A program made the translations under genes and the position numbers. Below are positions 1 to 12,181 of a stretch of DNA of 64,000 bases, piece after piece. Origin of the DNA: Hydractinia symbiolongicarpus. Its lineage: Eukaryota > Cnidaria > Hydrozoa > Anthoathecata > Hydractiniidae. How positions within the stretch are numbered: position 1 is the stretch's first letter; the number at the start of each line of letters is the position of its first letter. The notes under the pieces were generated by a model, which saw only the letters and a list, made by a program, of their open reading frames with translations, was not told the origin of the DNA and did no database searches. The stretch covers positions 23,585,501 to 23,649,500 of the forward strand of contig NC_079878.1 of assembly GCF_029227915.1 (NCBI RefSeq), given 5' to 3'.

Positions 1-520
1 CAATTCGCAAGTGAGCAAAATGCTATGATATGTATATGTACAAAAGATAAATAAAAATATAATCAAATATAATCAAAGGGAATTTCCAAATGCAGTATAA
101 ATATCGTGCGTTATAATAATAATCAACTTTAATGACTCCTCACAGGATTCACTGGCATTAGCGACGTAAGTTTGAAGTTAGAAAGAATGCAATCACGTGC
201 GTTTATCTTGTTTTCACGTACGGAATTCTTATAAAATATAAGATATGACATGTATAATAAAGTGATGAGATTACTCTTGCAAAAAAACATTTTCTTTTAT
301 ATATATATAAAAATTGTGAATTTCGGTTTCTTTTATAACAGGTATTTTTATGGATTTTTCCTGTCTTTATATTATTTGTTGTAAATTTTGGTAATGTAAT
401 AATTTCAGTTAGAGTTGTAGTACTGTAAAAGATAGCCTAATGCTGATATACTGGTGTTTTATAAACTTAAGGTTATACGTATGGTTATGTAGTGTTTAAT
501 AAACTTCTTAACTACTATAG
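1..520 (+). other. Upstream SART1 intronic sequence, left edge
   Basis: AT-rich sequence upstream of the first recognised SART1 exon, which begins mid-protein. A 20-nt segment at 146-165 is bounded by CAG and GTAAGT and could be a microexon. Its possible translation (FTGISD) does not resemble SART1, so I do not include it. Nothing else is recognised here. Confidence 0.5.
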
Positions 521-3500
521 ATGCGAGAAAAAATGGAAGCTATCCGTGAAAAAAGAAGAATACATCAAAAACTGCAGTAAGTATTTTTAAGTACAATAAA
601 GAATTTATAAGTGCTAACAATTGCCACCTGATAATATTTTGGTTTTTAGGAGGATAATTTATTTAAGGAGCACTTATCCTAATTGTACAAGTTTTTTGGT
701 CATAGGTAAAATTGTCTTAATAGTTCTGACCAAGTATCAGCAAGAAAAAATATTCCAAAATCTTAAACTAAAAGAAAAAGGAAATTTTAGACAACACCGT
801 ATTTGAATGTGGTTCGAAAAAATTTCCTTGAGTAAAAATGAATAACTTTATTTTGGCTTAATATAACTGAGATAGCTGATACTCAAAATTTGGATAAGTG
901 CGAGGGAGAGTGTTATTCAAGGGAGGGGAGGGGTGCTTATCAAAATTTTTAAGCCTTAAAGGTTAGTGCTTAATCAAGTGGAACTCAGGACGTGGAGTGG
1001 GTACTTCATTTTTTGTGGTATTAATATTTTGTTTATATTTGAGCTAAATAGTAAATAAATTTATAGATTTATTGATCTTTAAACCAGGTTCCCTCCAGTG
1101 CTTCACTCAATCAATTGACAATCTGTCAAACCAGAATTTTGAATTCTGATTATCATTGTGTAGTTGTGTCTGACAAGAATTAAAGACCCAATTTACAAGC
1201 AGCATGTTAGGGTATAGATATTCACACTTTTTAAAATTTTTTAATTTAGAAAAGTTAAAGGACTTGGTGACGATGATGATCCTGTCATTGACAGTGCTGC
1301 TGCCTGGGTTGTGAAATCTCGAATAAAAGAAAAAGAAAAAGAATTAGCAGCCATAAGGGTATGTGAGGTCTAGGAAGTGTCACATTTTTTTACACTATGT
1401 TCAGTTAAAGTAAAAAATCCAAAAAATATTGTTTTTATTATCATTGCATTTTTCTAAACCTTCGACTTTTATCAAGCAAATTTTCCTGAAATGACAAAAA
1501 GGACGATTTAAGATCAAGATTTTCTAAAAAATATCCTGATAAACAAAGAATTTTTCTATGAAACTATTTGTACTTTTTTTCTGAAAATATGTTTTGTCTT
1601 TTTGATTGGGATGACGAATTTATTTATTAAAATTGATGGGTGTATAGTATTGTGATATTCTCAAGTTTTATTAAGTACTTCTATTAATGTTATCAAAATT
1701 AAAATAAAGTTGATAGACCAGGCAAATGTAACAACAAATCTTTAGAAAGGTGACATGATTGTTCTCGATTTTGGATATTCCTCTTGTACTTTTATAGCCT
1801 TTGTAATAGTCCAAGAAATGCAGCGTATTTGTGCCATATATTTGGTGTCGATTTAATACATAATTTATTGATTAAAATTCCTAAATTCATTTAAACTTAA
1901 ATGACACTAATGGGTCAATGCATTGTTGATATTATTGAAATTTGTAAATATGTTCTTTGTACAGTGAGTTTCTTTCAAATTGTATAGTCAAGTCTTTTTA
2001 GGCCAAAATGTTGGAAGAAATGGATGAGGAGTTTGGGATATCAAGTTTGATTGAAGAAACAGTTGGTAACATAAAGAAAGAGGTATTATCTTTTATTAAA
2101 TTCGATGTTGGGCATGATTGCACTTAGTGTTTGAAATATTTCCGAAAACCATTTTAAGTAAATTTAATATATGACAATATGACAACATCAGACATCTGTT
2201 TTTTCTTGTGAGTGAAGAAATGGCTAGGCGTGTGCAGGCCCGGTCGGGAAAAATTTACCCCAACAAGCGCTAAATCAATCATGTAGTTTAGTCTGGGTGA
2301 GTGAACCATGTGCGTTATATTTTGGTGTGTGATTTACCACATGATGTGGTAAATCACACACCAAAATAGCTTTTGTGATGGCCATGCGTGTGGTTTTTAA
2401 TTTTTCATAACAGGTCTACAATTTTGCATGTGTAATATTAGTTTTATGCGTGCAATTAAGATTTGAAAACAGCACACCCAATTGTGTGAAGCGTGCGAGT
2501 GTGATTACACGGGCTAGAATAACAAGGCTGTATAAATACCTTGGTTTTATTAAGTATTGCTTTTACTAGAAAAAAAGTTTTTTTAATGAAGTCTTTGTTT
2601 TGTGATAGCAAAGATTTTTAGTTAAGAAACTGGAGCAATCAACTCTTAGATTCTTTGTAGTTGTCTATGTTTGTGAAAATTACTTAATACATATTTATAT
2701 TTAGCCTTTTTATGGATCAAAGGACTTAAAAGGCTTGACGGTTCAACATAAGGGCAATTCATTTGCAGTAAGTTTTCGTTTACAGTAGTTTATTAATAAC
2801 TTGTGCTAACTACTAAGGCTTTTACGAGTAAATGCACCTTTTTTATGTGAACATTGATAAACAAAATTGCTTCTTCCTGCAGGAAGGATCAGATGTGATA
2901 TTGACATTGGAGGACAAGGCAATTCTTGATGAAAACAATGACGATGTACTGATAAATGTAAATATAGCTGAAGATGAGAGGGTATGATTCCTACATTTAT
3001 TTGTGGCTTGCTTATTTGAATGCCTGAAAATTCAATATTTTGTAACTTTTAGCTTTTATCATTTTTTTATAAGAGTAAAAAATAATTTTTTCTTTTAAAA
3101 CTGTAATCTCTTTTTTAGACTAAAAAAAATGTTGAAAACAGAAGGAAAAAGCCTGGGTACAAAGCATATGATGAGGTAGATGAAGAAACTGGCATGGTAA
3201 GTATTACTAGTCATTACCATTTGATTGTTGTGGTATTTAGGATTTGGGAAACCTGTTTGAAGTATTTTATAGTTTTTCTCTTTTTTTTAAATATAAGTGC
3301 AAATAAAAAAAAACTTTGTTGCACTTAAAAAGAAGGTGATAAAATGTATAATAAAAATTTTACTGAAATAACACATCTAGACGTTCGTCTCCCAAAGACT
3401 GACAGTAGTAACATAAAAATTTTTAGATAAGGAGTTATAACACGAACTGTGTTGTTTAACTCTCCTTTTTTTCTACATTTTCAATAATGTTTTTCTTGCA

Positions 3501-6500
3501 ATTTGTCCTGTAGCTAAAAGTTCGAGGTGTTTTGGATAAGTATGATGAAGAGATTGAAGGCCAGAAAAAAGAATCATTTAAACTTGGTAAGTTTTTTTCT
3601 CAACTGATTTGAAATAATATGATGCTATTTGGAGGGTAATTATGTATCATTTTGGTGTAAAAAATTAAGCAATTTTAATTACAGTGAATCTTTTAAAATA
3701 AGTTTAAACTAAATCTAAAATCAATTCATTTCTCGTTGTTGACTGCCTTTTTACTGCTGCATCATAGTATTTTCGTTTATTTTTAAATTAGACATTATTC
3801 GCATGACTATATTCAATTTGGTAGAATGTAAACTAATGTCATTTTAACCATGATTATTTCAGTTCCTATAAACTATAAAGACTAACATAAAAATTAAAGC
3901 AAATTAGAATATTTTTATTAGTCACAATGAGACTTTGGGGTGGAGACATTTTGATTCCTATAGTATTTATACTATCCATCAACAATCCATACGAGTAAAG
4001 ATTCGTATGGATTGTTGATTTCAATCACTAGACAAAATATAACAGGCAATATAACAGGCAACAAATGTACTTTGGTTCTCCATTATTATTATTTTTATTA
4101 TTACTATTATTTACCCAGGATAGCCTCTTCAGTTCCTATTGGTACTGCTATCAACGAGGGTCCTGCGAAGGGGGTCCTAGCGCATTTAAAGCTCCCATTT
4201 GAGCTACGAAAGTTGTGGAAGCACAGTAATCGCTCAACTAGACAACCGCCTAATATATCAATCCTATTCTCATGCTGAACGTTAAGCAGAAAGGATAGAT
4301 TCACACTTTTATAGTCTCTGGCATGACTCGGCCAGGGTTTGAACCCAAGACCTCCCGCACTGAAAGCGAACGCTCTACCACATGTAACAAATTAGAAATG
4401 TTAATATCCATTTTGCATGTTTAATATCCATTTTGCATGTTTCATGTGTGCGAATGTATTAATGTATTATTATATAGACTATTATAATAGATAAAAGCAT
4501 TGGGCAGCAGTGCTATTAATAAATTTTGTCAAAAATATACTTTCAGTAACAATAACTTTATTAAATGGTGTTTGTCAAGGGTTTGGCCACATTTTAAGCT
4601 AAAACATGTGCAATTTCACCACCGTTCAAGGAATTTTGGATTTAAAAATGGTTAAAATAAAGATAACTTTATTTTTGTATGAAAGCTTGCTCGTGAGAGA
4701 GCCGGTGGCAAAGTTTACATTTTTAAGCCTAAATGTTCTGTAAGTCAATAACCACATTGTGCATTTGCTGTTGTTTTATAAAAATCTAAGTCAGAAGTTT
4801 AGAAACTGGCAACTGAGCATCATTAGTGTGCGGCTCTGCCATGAGCCGCACAATAGTGTGCAATAGTGTTTAAATCACATTTTTAACTTATCATTCCATG
4901 ATAATCATTGTTATATTTTTGTTATATTCTGATAAAATTCATTTCTTCCGCAGATCATACTGGAAAGGCGGAAATGGATGGGGAAACAGAGATGGACAAA
5001 ATTCGCGCCACATTAAAAGCACAACAAGTAATGCTAATTATTTACAGTTAAAAAAGAAACATGTGTAGAAGTTAAGCTCTTGCTTCACACAGTTTGTAGT
5101 AATGTTAACAAAGTTATACTTATCGTAGGTATCGTTAGAAATGAGTGCACCACAGCTGGCAAGAGAATATTATACTGAGGAAGAATTGGTAGGTGGAGAT
5201 TTTATATTTATATTTACACCTGGAAGTGCTGGCCCAACATTTGATTATAATTTTAATGGTCTCATAAATCTACATAATTTTAAACTTCTCCTCAGTTGTT
5301 GATCGAAGTTATTGGTACATTTTTATTTGTTTATCCATGTTTTGTTCTTTTCGATCAGGTAAAATTTAAAAAGCCAAGGAAAAAAATCAGAAAAGTACGG
5401 AAGAGACAAGTTTTAAAGGTATTGTGTTTGTTATTACTGTTTCTTTCTGTAACATGTTTCTACTATCCGTCTTTTTTTGGATTTAAATATATGAAGCCCC
5501 TATTTTTTAATCTTAAGATTTATTAGAATGTGTTAGAAATATGGTTACCACCATGGGAAAAATTGCTACTGTTTTAACATTTTCCTTTTTTGTTACAAAT
5601 TAAAGCAAGCTATCCAAGAATGACTGTATCAACCGACTTGTTTACTAAACGTATTTCCTAAAAAATTTTCTTAAGAATTTTTTTTTCATTACTATAAAAC
5701 GCACTACAAACTGTAGAATGTTATAATGAAAGAGAACTACTTTGTTCATCACTAACATACTGCCTGGCAGTGAGCGGGATTCGATCCGCGGTCCCCATAA
5801 CTGGGAGCCGCAGACGAACCCACTACACTACGTGCGGCAATATGTTAGTGATGAACTCAGATAGTTTATCTGGATGGTGTGTATACATAGGTGAATATTT
5901 ATCATAGCACATCCGTATTTCATTCTCAACAGAGAATGCTTTACCCCGATCAAACCTCTGATCATGACGGGCAAGTATAATGCGTGTAAGTCATAATGAA
6001 AGAGAACTACTTTGTCCATCACTAACAACATACTGCCTGGCAGTGAGCAGGATTTGATCCGCGGTCCCCATAACTGGGTCCCCATCTCTGTTGAGAATGA
6101 AATACGGATGTGCTATCATAAATATTCACCTATGTATGCACACCATCCGGATAAACTATCTGAGTTCATCATTAACATATTGCTGCACGTAGTGTAGTGG
6201 GTTCGTCTGCGGCTCCCAGTTATGGGGACCGCGGATCGAATTCCGCTCACTGCCAGGCAGTATGTTAGTGATGAACAAAGTAGTTCTCTTTCATTATGAC
6301 TTACACGCATTATACTCGCCCGTCATGATCAGAGGTCTGATCGGGGTGAAGCATTCTCTGTTGAGAATGAAATACGGATGTGCTATGATAAATATTCACC
6401 TATGTAGAATGTTCCTTGCAACATTTCATAAATTAGAAAAACAATGAGAAAATAAAATAAAAGAACTGCTTTCTATTCTTTTTCAAATAGATGTGTCCTT

Positions 6501-9500
6501 TTTTTTATAAAATTCAACTTCAAATAGTGACATCAACATAATTACGGCAAAATGTATTCCTAATTTGGCATTTTGCAGACTATATCTCTGTAAAGCAATA
6601 AATAGATTTTACATATAGTAGTATTTTTGTATCCTTTTTCCAATTTCTGTTCAGTATTACGGTTAGGATACACAAAATTAATTTTCGTTAATCTGATCTT
6701 AAAAACACAAAAATTTTAGACATTTATCCCAGCCATAAAATATATCATTATAGGTAAGTATTTGTTCCCAAGAGATGCAAGGTTAACTTCCTACCAGCTG
6801 ATGTTTTGCCAGTCTTCCAACTGTACCCGTGTAGAACTCATAATATTTTTAGTCTTTTTACCGATGTACGTCAATATATTAAAAATACATTTTTTGGATA
6901 GTGATGGTATAAATTGATCAATGTGTGTACGTACAGTGATTGGTTAGCAACACCTGCATGTGTGATAAAAATCTTTTATGGTAGTGTCAGCCTACTAAAT
7001 GTTTTTCAAAATCTTGTTGTTTCCTCTCGGTTTGTGTGTATTTAATTTCTCAAAATCATGAGAAAATCTTGTGAGATTAAAGTTTATGATTTTATACCTA
7101 CAAAATATATTTCCTTAACATGGCCTCATGCATTTGTCAACAGCTGTAATCACTCTGACAAATTCCCTATCCATAACAGCAAACAAAATTCATTTCGCAC
7201 GGTTATTTCCATAGAATAAACAAAATGGTGGCATGACATTGATCCTTTGTTTACTAAACCCTCTACTATTATAAATTTGCATAGCCAGCCAGCTTTGTGT
7301 AGATTGATGCCTCAACTTATTTCTTAAATCCGTCATAAGCAACCATGCATTACTGGTGTCTGTAACATTGCTAAAGCATCCTTTATCTTTTTTAGCTCTT
7401 CGAACAACTGCATGATTTACTCTGTTTTATGTATAAAAGTTTTTATTTACTATGTCTCTACAATATGGACCTTAACACGTATGAAAATGATTTCTATTAT
7501 TTTCCATTTGTCAGGCTGATGATCTTCTAAAGATTAATGTAGCTGATTCTACTCAAGACAGAGGTTCACGGTAACATATTTGTTCTGTTTCCCTTTTCTA
7601 GAAAAATATTCTACCAAGGAACCATTTAATTATTTTGAAATATTAAAATTTTAAGACAACTTTTATTGTAACTTTAAGCATTTGGATAATTTTTTTTAAG
7701 TAGAATTGTGTTTGATTACTAACCAGGGTATGATAAAGTTGTCTGTCAGTTGGTGTGTACGTGTATTCACTGTTTGCTGGCTTTGTTTTTGCAGACTTGA
7801 TTATCAAGAAAAAGTTTGCAGAATTATTTTTGGCAGATGGGAAAGTAATGAATGTTCGCATTGTTCTGCAAAATCCTAATTTTCGTTCTACTGTGAAAAG
7901 GAAAAAGGAAACAAGCAATAAATTTGCGAATCATTTAATGACAACAACGTTTTGTTGTTTTAGCGGTTAATGGGCAAATCTCCAAACATTAATCCTGCAA
8001 TAGAAGTTAATACCCTTAAGGGCATTGTGTGACAAACATTAAATCTATACTTTTTAAAGATAAACCAAGGGTTATTGCTATATCATCAATGCTAAATCTT
8101 GAGAATAACTGTTTCTTAAAAAAATACAATGTTATGGTTTATGGATTTACTTAAACGTTGTTTTGTACTATAGCTGGAATTTTGTGTTTAGAAAACAAAA
8201 AACTACGAAACCTTCATTGTCACAAGGTACTCAGGGTGAAGAGGTGTGTGGATTTGTTTTCAACTTCATAAGTAACAGGCGATGATCATTTGTTTATATG
8301 TAGTAGTGTTAGTCATTGTATACAATGTTAAGAAAGGTGTTTTTTATTGTCAAAGTTAAAGAACTAGTTGTATTTTTTTGTGACAAACAAAATTGTGATC
8401 ACATTTCAGATCCCTTTTTATATACCTTCCCTTTCACGCCACAGGTGTACACAAATATACCTGATATACGCGAAAAGTTCACCAAAAACGCATGTATATA
8501 TATATAAGTTTAATTGTTTTATTAATTATATATATATATATATATATGTATTTTTTTTTCTTTCAGGATATGGATATTGTTACTGCTGTTCCTGATGAGT
8601 TAGGTATTTCCTTAAGTTTTGATCTTGGCTATTTAGACTTTTTTTCACAGCAGAAAGAGTAGATTAATAGAAAAATTGAGATTGTTCTCATAGTCTTTGA
8701 AAACTCCATTCTTGCATATCAGTGGAATGTTAGAAAAGGGATATCAACAAAATCGTGATATTAAAGCTGAGCCCAGTGAAATTAGTCAAAAAATATTGGG
8801 AAAACAAGGAGTTAATATTTCGGTGGTTACCCTCAAAATTTTCATTTAAAAATCCCTTTTAATTATTGTCATTTAGATTATTATGTTGCTGTAAGCCAGC
8901 ATGAAGAAACACCTTCATTCGTAGAAGACGATGAAGCAGAACAAGAATTGCAACTAGCTCTGCAACGATCAAGGCGAACAAAAGAAAAGAAGGGACACGA
9001 GAATGACGAAGCTGACGCTGCATTAGAAAAGGTGTGTTGTAATACTGAACGTTTAGTTTGTCATCGGTCATCATCATCTTACTATAAAAGATTGCGGTGC
9101 TCCTTGTCATCATCATTTTACTAGCATTGGATGGATAGGTCACCTTAATAATAAGGACATAGCGCATTGCCGGAAAAAAAGGGCAATGTAAAGCGTGTTA
9201 TAATGTTCACCCAGGGTTATGCTACACAATATATATTAAAAAAAAGTGCTATTGTGTTTGACTGACTGGGTTATGTTGAAAAGAGGATCTGAAAATCACT
9301 TCATAAAGGATAGGTTGTGAAGTAAACTTAAGATACAGTGTCAAACGTTATCAATATGCTGTGCAAAGCAATGTATCACCAAACTTGAAAGACCTCTTTG
9401 CGCGAAAACTAAATTAAAATTTTAACAATAGACTGTGCTTAGCCTAGTACTCACTCAGAGTTGTATGGATCCTTGTTGATGATTTTCGAAAGTGTAGTAT

Positions 9501-12110
9501 CAACATTTTTGTTAACACGGTCGCAAGTGGAAAATTAGAATCGACCAAACCATTAGATTTTTGCAGTTACTTTTGTCCAGTCGCTGTATTTGCTGGTCAT
9601 TTTTCTAAAGACTTCTTCAGGAAATGAAAAATGGGGATTATCACTGAGATTATAATAGCTCTCCTTATTTTCAGATAGCTTTGGAAGTATTAAACAAACC
9701 GAAAGAAAAAGATGTGGAAATGGAACCACCAACAACTTCACGTTCTTCAAAGAAAAAGGGAAAAGGTAGCCTCTTTAAAATTAAGTAGACTCACTAATGA
9801 CCTTTTGAAATGCGTACATATTTTTTTATTTTCTCTTTAATAATTACCTCTTGGAATTTTTTGCTTATAGGAATGATTGTATTAGATTCCACGTCAGAAT
9901 TTTGCCGAACTTTAGGAGAAATCCCATCGTTAGGTGAGAATTCTAACTTTTACCTGTGAAAAAACTTTTGGCATATATTTTTCTGTATGCTGCCCAGTCC
10001 CACTATGCTGTGTAAAATAAATGATTATTCCAATTAACACTGGGTAGAGAAATTAAGCAAGCTTTTCTGAGTTTTTACCTTATATTTGGATGATTGTCCA
10101 AGTTAATATTTTTTATCAGGCTTGCAGTTTGACAGTTAAGAGTAGTAATAGGTTTTTTAAACATTCCAATTTCAATTTTTAGGCAGGGACAATTTTTTTC
10201 AAAATAGAATTGATACAAGAATATGGCGTAATAAGAAAAATGAGAACATAAATCTTCTTTGAATGAGAATTTGATTGGTTGATTTTTTTACAAGGAAGAG
10301 AGGACGAGAATTTCATTCGTTAATGTTTTTGAAGTGGGAGGGGCTGCATATTTAAAAATCAGTTGGAAAATAAAATAGGGTCTTTAATAGCTTTTTCTTT
10401 TAATAATATTTATAATAGGTCCACCCAGTCAACCCAAGAGGGAGGAAGTTGTACCAGATGATGATGTCGAGGTGAGAAAAGAATTGACTTTACTATCTGT
10501 CTTTTATCACATTATATGTGGTCTGTATGTATGCTTATTGTTAACTTAATCTAGTTGGCAGGATTTCTCAAAAAAAATTAGTTCTTATTAGTTAAGCGAA
10601 TTTTGAATTCTGAATACATCATTTTTCAACGATCATTTATTCTACTTTAGATGGAAATCGAGAAATCTAGCAAAGGAGGCTGGGAACAAGTTGAAATAAA
10701 TAAAGCGAAGTTGAAAAAAGTAGATGCTAAAGAGGACGTATGTAGTATTCATTGGTCACACTGTCTATGTTTTGTGAATATACCTTTTGTGCGTTATGTT
10801 TCTTACGTATGTGTATCTTAATGTTAGTTAAAAAACAGATATTTTGCAATTGTTGGAGTGGACAAACGTTTGAAAAAAATTTGTAAAGGTTTATTTCAAT
10901 GCAAAATTGGAATCTTCTTTCCTGATGGGAAAGCTACACCTTCTTGAAAAACGCATACCCTGTTTGTGAATTTTTTTCATTTTACTTTTTTGTTTTAACT
11001 TCCTTTTATTTAATAATTCAACTTTGTTTTTTCTGTTTTTATCTCCAATTTTGTTCAATATATCGTTTCTTCTCTATATATAGATTTTACTTATGAAGAT
11101 TTTATTTTTCGTTTTAAAAGAAATTATTTTTATTTTATCCAGCCTTAGAATCGGATTAACCTGAACTTAATGTTTAAGCACTTTTAATATCGTTTGCCTT
11201 TTAATCTATTCTTAAATGGTATCTATCCAAAATATATTAACTTAAGGTGCTACAAAAATAAAAATAAAATCTCCCTCATTGATGTTACTCTTCATCCTCG
11301 CACATTCCCCGGCGTCTGTTTTATAGCCTTTTTGAGCTCATAATGGTAGCTCGACTGTTGCAACTTTTGTTGTTTCGTATTTCTAATTTTTGTTTTTCTT
11401 ATACTTAGCGTATTTTAAAATTATTTTTAGTTTAACTTTCGTAGTATAATTATTTAGGAGGATGAGGATGTCTTGGAATCTGAACCAATTCCAACCGGAA
11501 TTGTGGCAACACTTAATCTCGCTAATATGAAAGGTCTGTAGTGTTCTCTATGCGGTAGACTTTGACTATATTTACTATCTATAACTCGCTTATACTGGAA
11601 TGCTGGTCTTGTTACGGTTGGCAGCTACCAGAAGTAAAAGATATTTTTTTATTGATCTATTTTTAGGCTATCTTAAAGAGGGCAAAGAAAAAGTAAGAAA
11701 ATTCGACCCGTTGAACCTACCTGAGACAAAAGCTGAAGTGGATTTCGAAAAATTAAGGTATGCATTGTAATACAGAACGTGATAAATGTTTTTTTCCTCA
11801 TTTCGAAGACGTGTTAGATAATAGTTTATCTAATTAATTGGTGACTATCTCGGCTGCTTTTTGCTTTTTTAAAAATTGATCGATTTTGGTTTAACATTTA
11901 GGGCTGATATGTTTTGTTTTTTATACTCAGTAAAATTTGAAAGAGACTAAATGATGTATTATATTCTGGCTATCTGTTCTTGTTACACCAATCCTAACTT
12001 TTTTGTGTCTGTTGTAGTGTATAATTATATTCTTTTTAGAGACGAAGAAAAGAATAAATATTCTCGGTAAGTTTATTTCTTTTTTGTTTTGTAACTAAAA
12101 TGTACTACTC

Positions 12111-12181
<71 letters not shown>

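Noticed and set aside
146-165. 20-nt candidate microexon upstream of the first SART1 exon
   Set aside because: Splice sites look good, but the translation does not resemble SART1 and no flanking exon is visible in the window to test the phase.
5828-6447. Several overlapping 60-85-codon ORFs on both strands
   Set aside because: They repeat each other's peptides because they lie on inverted copies of the tRNA-like foldback repeat.
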